From: Stictocephala bisonia | Taxonomy: Eukaryota; Arthropoda; Insecta; Hemiptera; Membracidae | Reading direction: 5' to 3' | Assembly: GCA_035578905.1 (NCBI GenBank) | Contig: JAQJVL010000736.1 | Span: forward strand, 124,001 to 188,000 | Length of the DNA stretch: 64,000 nucleotides | Shown: in pieces, positions 34,188 through 46,665 of the stretch | Position numbering within the stretch: the first letter of the stretch is position 1 | Layout of the letters: each line of letters begins with the position of its first letter | The notes under the pieces: model-generated | What the model was told of the DNA's origin: nothing | Database searches by the model: none | What the model saw: only the letters and a program-made list of their open reading frames with translations | Translations under genes and position numbers: made by a program

Positions 34188-36363
34188 TACAGTGGTATTG
34201 AGTTACCCACTTATACGTGTACAGTAGTAATGTATAGTACCAATGTGCGTGTATAGGTGGGTGGGTGAGTCAGTAACCCCATAGTATATTGCCATTGGTA
34301 CAATATTAAAATAAAACATGATTAAAAAGTCGTATTAAGTAATATATTGTAAGTAAAATTAAATTACAACTAGAAAATTATTTAAACCTTAAATTAAAAA
34401 ATACAGGTTAACTTAGGTATTTATTAATTATAATAGTACTCACTATGGTCAATCTGGAGTTACTTAAATAACCATTGTTGAATTCAGATTTAGTGAATAT
34501 AAAACACTATAAACAAGCAGAATTTGTTACAAAAACTTATAAATGCTAGGTGGCATCTCTCAGGGGTAATATGGAGCAGTCATACATCACTTATGGTGTG
34601 ACGTGGGGTTGGATTTACATCGGAAAACCATTACCAGCTTCCTGGTTTATATTGATATTGTTGTCAAAGTTTATTCTCGTTTTAAACGTCGTTTTATCTT
34701 ACTTTAAAAATAGATTAAACATTACACATATTTACCAAATAAAATGTTTTATACATTAAAAGATATTGGTAGCATGTTATTGTATGCATATTTCTTGCAT
34801 AGAACGGTTTTTAGTTAAAATTATTATAAACTATCTATAAAATGCCAAATAATCATGATGAGTTTGCAGTTCTAACTCTGTTAATTACAACAAACTTTTA
34901 TGGAACTATGAAGTATATTTTTTTCAATTAATTTCAAAATTTAAATATAGAAAAATTGTATGTGGAATGTGTGCTAAAGTATAATAAAATATGGGCTCTA
35001 TTTAGCCTGTGACATTTTTAAACGTAGTTATGAACTATTTTAACACATTAAACGCTTTAAAATATTTTAATTTGAATGGTATTTTTCTAACGATTTCAAA
35101 ATATTAATATTTTAGCTATCAAATTAACAACAAATATTCATGTATTGAATATTAAAAATCATAACTCCCCAGATTTAAAACGGAATTCAACAGAATTTCA
35201 AAGCACTCAGCTATGTGTATTTTTAAAATAACCTTAAGTTACATATGGAATATGATTATTTTATAATGTAAGTTGTGTTAAATATATGTTGTTTTGTGAT
35301 TTTAGCCTAGTCCTTGGCACTATATGTAATTTTTGTATGTCTTGAGTTTTTTTAAACAACTGTATGTTGAAAAACCCTCCAAATAAAGACGTTATTTATT
35401 TATTTTATAACAAGATATATTTATTAAGGGTATTTTATATTTGAGTCATATTCATGTTCATGGACAGGTGGTATGGAAGGGTTCGTGCAGATATTTAAAC
35501 GAGTGAGTAGTCTGAAATCACACTGAATTTTTCTTTTGCAATGTACTTTTTAATCAACTTTTGACCAATTAATTAACTATTTATCTCCTGAATACGCAGT
35601 AATAAGCCGTAGTACTGTTCTATGATGCTACCAAATTACTGAAAGGTTCATTGTTCTGAAACGAAAAATACTGGCAATGTTTAGTATACAACCAAACCAA
35701 TGTTACTCTTTGGGGAAGTACACGTGCTATGCTGTATTTATTTAGCAACCCTATTTCTGTGTTTTCTTACATTCGTCTCTGTTGTTGTCGGCGGGAAGAA
35801 TCCTGACCAGTGGCTAATCAGCAATGTATATAGACGTAAGCTAACATGCGCTGGTTTCTTCCATCACCTTTCATCCTCATTTTTTGTCAACGTCCATTTG
35901 AGGTAAAACGTCTAGTCTTTTATTCTTAATCAATTTTCACCTTTAACAGGAATTCTCATTTTGAAACAACAAGGACGTATACTTCATACTTCCAAACTAA
36001 GACACTATTAGCATTGATAAGTCGATACTCACAAAGAACATCTCCTTGTGAAGCGTTATGGACATGGTAGGGGACTTACAAAGACATTTAGTGTCTGATT
36101 GCAAAGTGCTTAAGTGCGTGAAGAAACATCTAGTTGGACTCCTACACATAATTTAACCCTTAACTATAAATGTTCCATTTGGTACTTAAATACATTCAAA
36201 TAAAACTAAATTTCACAGGGTAATAGCGTTTGGGTAACATAGTAAAAGCACAGTATAACATAAAACTATAGGATTGTCTCTGGATCTGAGGAAGAAGAAA
36301 GAGCACTCAATCCCCAACTGAACCAACTCGGTTGTACTTCACTTTGAGATTTTTAAGAGTTGC
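34188..36363. other. AT-rich DNA; short GT-rich patch; one candidate exon inside
   Basis: A GTGCGTGTATAGGTGGGTGG patch (about 34240-34270) resembles the 45355-45775 repeat. A polyadenylation-like AATAAAGACG at about 35382 and T/A-rich sequence follow. The candidate exon at 35700-35902 is listed separately. Nothing else recognised. Confidence 0.5.
35700..35902 (+). CDS. Candidate first exon with signal-peptide-like N-terminus
   Basis: ATG at 35700 opens MLLFGEVHVLCCIYLATLFL followed by CFLTFVSVVVGG, a long hydrophobic segment followed by a polar stretch (KNPDQWLISNVYRRKL). This fits a secreted or membrane protein start. The frame stops at 35904, but a splice donor GAG|GTAAAA falls at 35902/35903, so it could be a first exon. 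No downstream exon was located and no family is recognised. Confidence 0.22.
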
Positions 36364-36697
36364 TTGCCAGAAGACAGGATCACCTGTGTGGTTAGATGAG
36401 TTGAAAGCACTGACAGGTGGCAGCTAAAACTTGCCAGAAGACAGAATCACCTGTGTAGTGAGGTGAGTGGGAAGCACTGACAGGTGGCAGCTAAAACTTG
36501 CCGGAAGAAAGGATCACCTGTGTGGTGAGGTGAGTTGGGAGCACTGACAGGTGGCAGCTAAAACTTGCCAGAAGACAGGATCACCCGTGTGGTGAGGTGA
36601 GTTGGAAGCACGGACAGGTAGCAGCTAAAACTTGCCAGAAGACAGGATCACCGGTGTGGTAAGGTGAGTTGGAAATACTGACAGGTGGCAGCTAATA
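36364..36697. repeat. Tandem repeat, five units of 67 bp with paired E-boxes
   Basis: TTGCC(A/G)GAAG recurs at 36364, 36431, 36498, 36565 and 36632, exactly 67 bp apart. Most units contain CACCTGTG and ACAGGTGGCAGC, which are complementary (CACCTGT / ACAGGTG), so each can form a hairpin and carries two CANNTG E-box words. Confidence 0.95.
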
Positions 36698-36910
36698 CAT
36701 CGGATGAAATATTTCATACAAAGATTGTTTCCTGGCTGTAATATGATTTTATTATCATAATTACATATTAAAAATAGAAACAATTTTAAGTTTTTCGATT
36801 TCAACTTAAAAAAGTTCTTACAATACAAAAAGTACAAGAAAAAATACAATAAGAACCGATAACGCTCCATACTATTGTAAAGTTAATAATATTTTGTCAG
36901 AGTGTGTAAT

Positions 36911-36947
36911 ACTAATGATCTGTTTTTCTTCAAACTAGATCATTAGT
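36911..36947. other. Perfect 11-bp hairpin
   Basis: ACTAATGATCT (36911-36921) and AGATCATTAGT (36937-36947) flank a 15-nt loop. The function is unknown, and no poly-T pol III stop follows. Confidence 0.5.
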
Positions 36948-39114
36948 AAAGAACCTACCTCATAGTTTAGATTCTTGAAAAACACGCGTGTATCCTTGTG
37001 GTGACTTGTCATCTTGAGTGCATTGCTGACGACTGATTCGTCACAAATTGTTGACACAAAGACATTCATCATCCTACCCTCCCTTTATTTCAACATACAC
37101 CCTAATATTACTTCAATATTATAAAAAATCTCTGTCTTATATTTAAAGAATCTTTGTAATTTTCTTGTTTTTCATAATACAAAATCTAAGTTCCAAGAAC
37201 ATAGTTAACTAATATTCGGATAGATTTTAAAAACAATAAAGAAGTACTTTTCTGGGTGACTCTTGTTTTCATAGCTTTCATAGAAAATGTAAGAAGCCCT
37301 TATAAGTGTCCCTAGATAAATATCTGAACAACGAAAACGTTATGTGGTAAGAGTAATGAACGATACTTGAAGTCTCCGGGAGTCAAGTATTCATAGTTTC
37401 CATTCATTTATCACATTTTCCACTTCCTGCTCTCAACCCACTTACTTAACTTGATTCATAAATTATATATATTATATTGAATTTCTTGGTATTCATAAAA
37501 CTATTATGTATCTTATAAAATAAACGGTAGTATTTAAAAAATAAATAAATAGCTTTTAATAAATACAAAAATAAATTTAAAAACTTTAATTATTAATATT
37601 GTCACATATTTCTGTTTTATTTAGACGAATACTTTATTGTCTTATTTATTTTTTGATTATATAGATGTGTCATGTAATATTGTATGTTTTGATAATGTGA
37701 AAGTTTATATCAGTCTAAATTATTTTATGGAAAAGAAATGTATTTTAATTTCATTATAATTTGAATATATTTCGTATCCTCAAACTTTATAACATGATAA
37801 AAATCAAAAAGGTAATAAATTATACTTGTTACTAATATTCTTATAGTAAAATATTAAAGACGGTATATTCAGGAAGTGTTAATTACTAATAAAATATATA
37901 ATTTTTTAATGTAATCATTTTCAGACTAGTTGGATACTAAATAACTCACTACAAACTAAAATAAAAAATAATCTAATCTAGATTGTTAAAGACACATTAT
38001 AAAAAACTGTAATTAAAATGAAATTAGGTATAAGATAGAAAAACCTCAAAATTCAGGAATTAAGAATGCTGCTTTTGCATAAAAATAAAGAAATCATATT
38101 TAAGATAGAAATCAAGGTTTATTGTATATGTAAAGATAAAAATATATACCTTGACAATGTTTCCGAGTTGTTTTTATTTTTATCACATTCGTTTATTTTA
38201 TGGACTTATTTCTTGAAAGTACAAGAGAAACCACAACACATTCCTAACTTTGGTACTTACAACTTTTAATCTCTGCCATTACAATACGAGAGTAAAGAGT
38301 GTTTTGACCTTTCACACAAAAACATAACGAATCAAGTAAAAAATTCTTAAAGACCTTCCTAATAGAATATCATATTAATGGCGAATTACAATTTGATATT
38401 AATTATTTCATGGCAATAAGGAATAAATAAGGAACATAACACAAATTTATAACTGAACTAATTTTATGATTTTAGTTCAATTGTTTATTGATCTATTAAC
38501 TATAGTTTAATTGAATTAGAGAATTTTTCAATCAATTAAAACTTTAAAACTACTAATGTTTAAAGATTTGCTACAAATTAACAATGCATAAGTATTTAGC
38601 TTTGGACGTATGTTACCCAAATCAGGTAGTCGAAACTAAAAATTTTATTTACTACAATCTTTGTAGATTTAATTTAATGCAGGTTATGACTATTATGTTG
38701 TCACAAATAGATTGAATGAAATGTATTGCTTCTTTAATTTATAATATGAATAAATGAATCCGTTTGTATAAAATACGAGTACAAATGATTTTAATATAAG
38801 TAAAGTGAAACTAACTGGCTACTTTTACCAGTAAGTATAGCTTTATTTTATAAGAGAAAATCAATTTGATAAATACCAAGTACTTGATGAGTCGAGCATG
38901 ACATCTCGAAACAGAAGAGACAATTAAACTACTAATCCTTGACTCGTGTTGGTAAATATTCAAAATGTTAATGCTATTGCAAATTGACTTAAATAGTGCT
39001 ACTTAAATACAATATTGTTAGAAAATAAAGTGTTATATAAACATCATTTTGGTTTGATTATTTTATATGAAAAAATAATAAAAGTATTTAGAAGAAGTAT
39101 ACTTCACATAAAGG
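36948..39114. other. AT-rich intergenic DNA
   Basis: No gene. A short inverted repeat, ATACTTGA / TCAAGTAT, lies at 37363-37390. The 67-codon frame at 38066-38269 is unrecognised. Confidence 0.5.
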
Positions 39115-40170
39115 GTCATAAATTAAAATGACCAATTAATATAAGCGCGTGCTGAATGGAGCTGAACCATAAATCCCTAAACTTGTCGGCCAAATATTAC
39201 AATAACCCGTAAGATCTGTATTTGACCTCTACACTACTATACTAATGGCCAATTAATGTCAAGTGTGTGCTGGATGGAACGATCCATCAATCATTAAACT
39301 TGTCGGCCAAATATTACAATAACCCGTAGGATCTGTAGTTGATCTCTACCCTACTTATACTAATGGCCAATTAATGACAAGTGTGTGCTGGATGGGACGA
39401 CCCATCAATCACTAAACTTGTCGGCCAAATATTACAATAATCCGTAGGATCTGTAGTTGATCTCTACCCTACTTATACTAATGGCCAATTAATGACAAGT
39501 GTGTGCTGGATGGGACGACCCAACAATCACTAATCTTGTCGGCCAAATATTATAATAACCCGTAAGATCTGTATTTGACCTCTACACTACTATACTAATG
39601 GCCAATTAATGTCAAGTGTGTGCTGGATGGAACGATCCATCAATCACTAAACTTGTCGGCCAAATATTACAATAATCCGTAGGATCTGTAGTTGTTCTCT
39701 ACCCTACTTATACTAATGGCCAATTAATGACAAGTGTGTGCTGAATGGAGCTGACCCATAAATCCCTAAACTTGTCGGTCAAATATTACAATAACCCGTA
39801 AGATCTGTATTTGACCTCTACACTACTATACTAATGGCCAATTAATGTCAAGTGTGTGCTGGATGGAACGATCCATCAATCATTAAACTTGTCGGCCAAA
39901 TATTACAATAATCCGTAGGATCTGTAGTTGACCTCTACCCTATTACACTATTGGCCAATGAATGACAAGAGTGTGCTGGATGGGACGACCCATCAATCAC
40001 TAAGCTCGTCGGCCAAATATTACAATAACCCAAAGGATCTGTAGTTGAGCTCTACCCTACTATACTAATAGCCAATTGACTATAAATAAGAGCTTGAGGT
40101 GACTGGCCTATCGCTTATTAAACTTGTTGTCTACTGATTAGAATAACCCTTAGGATCTGTAGTTAACAAC
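39115..40170. repeat. Tandem repeat, nine units of 117-118 bp
   Basis: GGCCAATTAATG-type landmarks fall at 39130, 39247, 39365, 39483, 39600, 39718, 39836, 39953 and 40070. Units share CAAGTGTGTGCTGGATGG, ACTTGTCGGCCAAATATTAC and AGGATCTGTAGTTGA. Two variants (GTATTTGACCTCTACACTAC and GTAGTTGATCTCTACCCTAC) are interspersed. The last unit is the most diverged. Confidence 0.95.
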
Positions 40171-41689
40171 TGTGCTAACGTATAAATCTCACTTTTAAAT
40201 ACCAAGCAGAAAAAATATACTTATTATGATTAGTTATTTCTATAAACTTATTTTAAACAGTTCACATTGCTAAGTAAATAATTGAAAATGTATTATTAGT
40301 TTAATATTTTTTTTACTTTATTATATGATAATTAATATTGTGTTTATTAAAAAAATAACAAAAATTAAGTTATAATATGTCATCTGTTCATAGATTAACA
40401 TTATTTTTGGTAATATACTTTTACTTCCATATATTGATGTTAAATTATTTTTATAAACAGTATTTATGACAGATTTTTATTCAGTATTTATCAAACTCTC
40501 AACCACAAATCAAAACCTTTCATACCATAAATAGCAGCTTTAACTGGGTTCTTTCTTGAATATTGCACAACTTTGCAAAACTTTTCTCCTTTATCCTCAC
40601 AGGGACAATCAAGTTTTTTTTAACAAGGTGAAGAAGTTTCCGCAAGATTCAAATGAAGAAAAATGAAATTATAAAGCTATTTTTACAGTAAATTATATAG
40701 TACAACACTGCATAACCGTATTTTAGCAATTAAAACGCATTTTAATTACAACTTTAATACACTTAGAGTATATATTTGAACAATGTAGTTGTTCTATCAA
40801 TAATAATTGTATTTTAACATATATTTACTGTTATGTGAGTATTAATATGTTAGTAATGATCGTATAAATTTTCATAGTTCTTAAGGTCTTTAAAAATTCT
40901 TTAAATTATGTTGTCTTTTTTATGGGGTGACTTGTTTAATCACCAGATTTTACCATTGAACAAACTATCAAAATGCACCTCAACTGTTATCTATATTACT
41001 CTCACCAACAAAACTGTCTCAAGTCTTCTAATAAAGTAAGCGTGTACATTGCCTGTTGTCTAACCCAGTGCTTTGTAAATATACAATAGAGTATAAACAA
41101 TATAAATTGGAATATTCAAACAAAATAATCTGTATATTTGATTCCGTACTCAAAGTGGTGGCGAAAAAATGTCTTTTTCTATACAAAAAAATTTAATATA
41201 GCTTGATTATATTTATCATAAATCTTGAATGGCATGTACGGTGGGAAAATATAAAAAAAAATTATCGCACAGGCCTTAAAATGACCAATGATTTTCTATT
41301 ACTGTAGAATTGTATTTTAAAATAAAACGACTGTTTATGTTATTGTAAATTAATTTTTGGAGTGTATTTAACAAAAATATTTGGATTTTTCGTAATAAAT
41401 AAGAGGTGTTAACAAAAAACTTTACTAAATATATTTTCTGTTAATTTTAGAGTTCTTCTTCTGTTAATGTGTCACAGACTGAGGCCAAAGGTACAGGTGG
41501 CATGAGCGCAGCGAGTGTGACGTTGGAACGTGAATCATGCAGGGGTGTCCCATAATGGTTATTAATTTTGACTAAAGGACTGTTTACTCTTGAAAAATAA
41601 ATGCTTTTCGGGTATTTTAATCATAGACAGTTAATAAAGTAATCCATTATTGTGTTAATCTATAAATATAGAATCCCAATGCTATTTTG
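40171..41689. other. AT-rich DNA
   Basis: No gene. A GC-richer patch at 41470-41560 (GGTGGCATGAGCGCAGCGAG) has no recognised content. Confidence 0.5.
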
Positions 41690-41785
41690 TGACTCATCCT
41701 CAGGTTCTCAAAAACCATAAGGCTAAGCACCATGAAACTTGGCAAATATATTCTTTATAGGCTCTAAATACTTACTAAGAAGAAT
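41690..41785 (+). repeat. Dispersed repeat copy (pairs with 48818-48905)
   Basis: GGTTCTCAAAAACCATAAGG, then CATGAAACTTGG and TTTATAGGCTCTAAATAC, is matched with scattered substitutions at 48818-48905 in the same orientation. It is an interspersed repeat of unknown class. Confidence 0.7.
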
Positions 41786-41878
41786 TTACAAAATATTTCC
41801 TCTCAAATAGTGAAAAATAAGAACAGGATGTTAATTATCTCAGTTCCGGGAATTCAGAGCTTGTGTTACATTTCACTA

Positions 41879-41953
41879 CATGAGTGGGAGAGCTAAGGCT
41901 ACCGATCAAATTCGGTTAGCCAACATTTCGGTTTGGGGGCGTACCCTCTCATG
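41879..41953. other. Nested inverted repeat
   Basis: Outer arms CATGAG/CTCATG (41879-41884, 41948-41953) enclose inner arms GGCTACCGA (41897-41905) and TCGGTTAGCC (41912-41921), which pair with one bulge. Possible folded RNA or element remnant. Confidence 0.35.
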
Positions 41954-42426
41954 AATGTAATTGTATAATATTTGTGCATTTTGTGCTTATTTTGTAATAC
42001 ATTTGTGTTGTGTGAGATTCACTTGCACTGTAGAGGTACCAACACGTATTATGCTAATTAAAAAACTAATTATAATATTACAGCAAATTTTAATTACTTT
42101 TAAACAAACATAGTTTTAGAGCAATTTTTTTTTATTTTAATAGGTAATTATGCACTTTCTAGATGCCTCTGAAAATGCGACTTCTTGTTGAAAAGGTGGT
42201 AAAATATGAATTTATAATTCTTGAAGAGGTTTATTTTAGCCGCGGATAATTCATTTTTTACCGAAAAACCAGTTTTTAATAATAATGAAAACCCAACTTT
42301 TTAAAAAAATTTTATTTTTCAATTTTAACTTTTCGGCCATAAAAATACACTTTTACTTACCTAACCAAACATAAACTATTTTATCCCTATTGTCTATATA
42401 CTCAACAAAAATGCATAATCGGCATT

Positions 42427-42492
42427 AAATTCGAGTACAGGCCTCCGTGATGGCCAGCCGGCCGTCACTGCGCCAAGAGTACGTGCGAATTT
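42427..42492. other. GC-rich nested hairpin
   Basis: Outer arms AAATTCG (42427-42433) and CGAATTT (42486-42492) enclose GTGATGGCC-AGCC-GGCCGTCAC (42447-42468), which pairs with one mismatch. The GC-rich core stands out in a strongly AT-rich setting. Confidence 0.45.
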
Positions 42493-43167
42493 GTTTTTGG
42501 TGGTCAGTCATAGCTCCTATTAACATTGTACATATGGGCTCAATTAGTGATTTACCGTAAATGTAGTTTTAACTTGATATCTCGAAAAATAATTTTTTTA
42601 GAGCACAATAGTTTTCAAATTCGTGTTCAGCACATAAAATTCATCAAAATAAAAAAAAATATGAAAAAATCACGAAAAATAACGGAAATAAATCAAAAAA
42701 TTATATTTTTTAAGATTTTCTTTTTTTCTAACTATATAAAACGTTATTTTCATAGAACTAAAAGTGCTCTCAAAAAATATAGACCTGATTCTACCCACTG
42801 GTAATAAACAAGTTAAGATTGGCGAAGCGTCTAGAAAGTTCATAAATACCCTTTAATAAATTATACTTCTTTAAAAAGGAATTTGTACTCTAACGTGACA
42901 TAACAAATTAAAAACATTATTTTAAATAAAATATGTTATCGTAAGTTTTTATTTAAAATATGGTGTTAAATTTTATGTACTTTTCCGAACATTTTACAAC
43001 AACATTAGTTTATAGTAAAAACATTAAACAATATTTGCTCATTAATAAACATTGAAATGTAAGTTTTGTAATTTAAAAAAAGATACAACGAAGTAACGAT
43101 ATTTAGGAGAGTTAATACATTAATATTTTCAACTTTGTTTGATAGTAACACCATTTTGCAATTAAAA
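42493..43167. other. AT-rich DNA
   Basis: A 92-codon frame at 42526-42804 is dominated by Ile/Lys/Phe codons and is taken as chance. Nothing else seen. Confidence 0.5.
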
Positions 43168-43479
43168 ATGTTTCCAGAAAGTCAAACATTAATTTGTATG
43201 AGAGAGAAGGTTGTAAGTGACAATAACGATATGACACCAGTGAATATTGTCAGGAAGGGACAAATAAGTTTCTTCAAGCCTCGACCCAATGTTTTACATG
43301 TTAGGAGTAATGATGTTTGTAACGCAGTCAGTTTGTATAATGGTAGGGATAATGATGCCATAAAACAAACAAGTGTAGCCATATTAAAATACCTCCCCTC
43401 ACATTGTGTATGTACGAGGCTCTTTCGAGTAACATTATCCTGTATAGATAAAAATCCAGTCGTTGTATTCTCCACTTAA
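43168..43479 (+). CDS. Unassigned 103-codon ORF
   Basis: First ATG at 43168. The product begins MFPESQTLICMREKVVS and ends CIDKNPVVVFST. Composition is balanced and GC-richer than the flanks. An equally long frame exists on the opposite strand (43182-43475), so strand is uncertain. There is no recognisable domain, signal peptide or splice context. It may be a remnant of a mobile element or chance. Confidence 0.2.
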   Translation: MFPESQTLICMREKVVSDNNDMTPVNIVRKGQISFFKPRPNVLHVRSNDVCNAVSLYNGRDNDAIKQTSVAILKYLPSHCVCTRLFRVTLSCIDKNPVVVFST

Positions 43480-45354
43480 CACCAATATCAGATGACTTTT
43501 TAAAAGTGTTTTTAAAATCTTTTAACCATTTTTTCTACTGAAGCATCATATAATCTTAAATTTAATCAAACAAACGATTTAATTTATTTTAATATATTTA
43601 ATAAATTTAAAACCTAAATGGAATGTATATAAATCTGTAGTAGAACATTAAACAAGATTATCATAACATAATTCCAACGTTATTCTAATACTTTTTTGCT
43701 TGATGTCAATTATTGTTTATATTATAAGTTATATACAAAACTAGTAATGCTTGATAGTTAATTCTTGCTGATAAACAGTTTCTGTTTTATAATAATTTAT
43801 TTGCAGGGATTCAATTTGTTTTTGTCTTTTTCTTGGTTCAATTTGTAACCTAACAGCACGTAAATGTTGGAACATTAAACCTAAATGTATGATAGAATTA
43901 ATACTTACGATCGTTTTAAAATCAAATGATGTAAGAGAAAATACGTAACCGGTTTGTTTATAGAGGACCTCAAATTAGTATGGTTAGTGACCCAAGCGAG
44001 CTTGAACTATTTAGTTATTTTTATTAAGTGTTACTTAAAGAGGAAGGTTTTACTTCCTCTGTGTATTATACGTTGTAACCTGATGGAATATAACTATTTA
44101 TGAGACATTTCGTCTCGATTTGGACCATTCAAGATAATTGACTCTTTAACTTTATGTTTTACGTTTTAAATGCAATATTATAATTGGAAAGCAATAACTC
44201 ACATATTGTTTAAGGTAGTGTTAAACACTTATTGAAGTTTATTTAACTACCGTATCTAATAAGTTTCAATAAGCCCTTCGATGATTATTAGTTATATGCT
44301 TATTTTCATTACCATCTCTTTGTTTTCTTCTATAAACAGTTTCCGAAATTACGTGCTTAAAACTTCTTAAATTATTTTGAATTTCACAGTTTTTATTTTA
44401 TAAAAGTTAATCTAAAGTGACAAACATTTTCAATATACTGTACTTGATTATTCAAATCAAAAATAAAAAACTTATTTGAGTGGGAACATTTGGATTTGTA
44501 CTTTTCTCCTATAATTTCCTTACTCATATTTAAAAATTCTTAAAAAATAATATAAATATATAGCTTGTATACAATGACAGATGATCGGTATAAGGCATTC
44601 ATGTACAGTTTATCACGAATGATTTTACATCCTGTTGTTTTGTGCAAGTTAGACTTGGCTAAATGTACTTGTACCAATCAATCACTTTCAAAGATATGTG
44701 TCAAATGGTTTATCATCAAATTGCTTTGAGGGCTATCTCCAGCACATGTCAAAACAATCAGCCTGCCTAGTACAAAGGTTTAGTTAGCATTAGCGATGGT
44801 TAATCACAGACTACCGTTGAGAATGTAACGACTCTTGAACATATTTTAGCCAAAATGTTAATGACTGCAATATATTATGTATAAGTATATAATGATTTTA
44901 TGTTTTAGAGGGGTTATTTAGAAAACAGTTTTGAATTAAAAAACACTAAAACCATTATACCTAAAATCATTTATAGTAGAAATGGCAGTAAATAACTTAT
45001 AGCTATTCATCTAATATTCATAAGTAATTAAATGTCTGTACACTTTTATAGTATAGTTACTAAAAAATACCTGTAGTACTCTATAGCTTTCCGTACGGTC
45101 ATTTCCATTCGTTTCTCCTACTAATACCAGATTTTAGTTTCTAAAAACAAAACAATATGTGAAACAAAATTGGTTGAAATCGACAGACACCGAAGTGATC
45201 TAGTTTTCTTTAAACATTTTTTTTAGGATGTTCTGAGATAAGGATAGACATAACTTAATCTACATAAATGTTTAACAAAAATCAAGCGGTCCCATAACTA
45301 CTACTATGCTAGTAAAATGTTTTTACTCTCCTTGCCAACAATACACGTACGGTG
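43480..45354. other. AT-rich DNA with a small hairpin and one small ORF
   Basis: A perfect 8-bp hairpin AGAGGAAG / CTTCCTCT lies at 44039-44060. The 51-codon ORF at 44574-44729 is listed separately. No other feature seen. Confidence 0.5.
44574..44729 (+). CDS. Small unassigned ORF, 51 codons
   Basis: ATG ... TGA, beginning MTDDRYKAFMYSLSRMILHP and containing CKLDLAKCTC. The codon mix is less A/T-driven than chance frames nearby and three Cys cluster in the middle, but no family, splice signal or homologue is recognisable. Confidence 0.15.
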   Translation: MTDDRYKAFMYSLSRMILHPVVLCKLDLAKCTCTNQSLSKICVKWFIIKLL

Positions 45355-45775
45355 TAGTATATAGATGGGTGGGTGGGTAATCACCACTGTACATGGATGG
45401 GTAGGACATTACTGTTTTACATGTATAGATGCGTGGGTGGCCATAGCCTTCCTATGTATATGAGTCCTCACATCTGTTAGTTAGTGGGTTTATTGCTATA
45501 AGATGGGTGGGTCATCATTATTGTCCATGGATGGGTAGGACATTAGTGTTGTACATGTATAGGTGGGTAGGGGGCCACAACTTTCCTATGTAATTTGAGT
45601 CTTCAACTTTGTGCCTGTGTGGGTATCTTGCTATAAGATGAGTGGTTCATCACCACTGTACATGGTTGGATAGGACATTATTGCTGTACCTGTATAGGTG
45701 GGTGGGTAGCCAACACCTTTCTATGTATATGAGTCCTCACCTCTGTGTCTGTGTGGGTGTGTATCTATCTATAGC
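45355..45775. repeat. Irregular tandem repeat, three units of about 124-135 bp
   Basis: GGATGGGTAGGACATTA-like landmarks are at 45414, 45538 and 45673. Units contain ACATGTATAGGTGGGTGG, CTTTCCTATGTATATGAGTC and TGTGTGGGT. GT/GGGT-rich. A related patch is at 34240-34270. The 78-codon frame over it (45642-45878) is a repeat artefact. Confidence 0.85.
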
Positions 45776-46529
45776 TCAGTTCTCGATTACGTATTCCAGA
45801 CTATATGGTATTCATTTTTGTATACACAATACTATAAATAAAGCTGAATTGGGTTCAATCACTCTCACTGACATATAAGTTTACCCACTTCCGATTGTTG
45901 CACTTGGGTAATGGGTGTAGCATTAGATGGAAATTGCATAATAATGGTTGGTCATCTAGTAGTTTGTTAAAAAATAACTCAATCTTTATTAATATTATGC
46001 TGAAAGGTAAGACTAACTTTTTAATATGATAACAATAGTTAAAGTTATAATATTTTGATAAAAAGACAAACTAAATTAATCTATAACTAGCACCACCTGA
46101 TTATAGGTCAGCTGTTTTATAGTAAACTTTATATTACAACATTTCTATACTATTGTACATAGGTTGTACATTCAGATAGTCGTGTTGGTCAGCCGTTCTT
46201 CAGCTGTGACATAGGCAGACAACACAGGTAGGCAGGCTGCCAATATTTGGGATGGCATCGTTCCAGCTGGCAGTGTTTTTGGGAATGGGTAGTAGAGTTT
46301 CAACGACACTGTAATTTGTAACAACTTTGGACACAATTAACTGCTTCATGGTAAAAACTCAAATATTGGCAACTGCAAAATATGGTATGCACACTTTGCC
46401 TTATGTTATTGGTAACATCCCCTAACAATGTGAGTTTTAGCATATTTATGGTTAAAACTAGTTTTATGTCAATTCACCATCAAATTTTGATTCTTTTATG
46501 AAAATGTCACTTGGTAGTTTACATGGGCT
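45776..46529. other. AT-rich intergenic DNA
   Basis: A GC-richer patch at 46180-46290 (CAGGTAGGCAGGCTGCC) was not recognised. Confidence 0.5.
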
Positions 46530-46665
46530 ATAAAAGCCTTTGCGTGAACCCCTTTTTCAAGGTTTGAAGTACCGACCATTAGCTCAGTTGCTGATCAGAA
46601 CCGTGGACCTTTCCCTCCCCAATCCGAGGTTTTACCACTGTGTGCCAAGACACCAGCATATAAAT
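46530..46665 (-). mobile_element. tRNA-derived SINE (SINE-A family), diverged minus-strand copy
   Basis: On the minus strand: TTGGCACACAGTGGTAAAAC (A box region), GGAGGGAAAGGTCCACGG, GGTTCTGATC (B box, diverged), then CAACTGAGCTAATGGTCGG and TACTTCA, matching the other SINE-A copies in order and spacing. Confidence 0.65.

Noticed and set aside
42526..42804. 92-codon ORF
   Set aside because: Composed almost only of A/T-rich codons (Ile, Lys, Phe, Asn) in A/T-rich DNA with no motif.
46180..46290. GC-richer patch considered as an exon or RNA
   Set aside because: No open frame with splice sites and no stable symmetrical fold could be found by eye.
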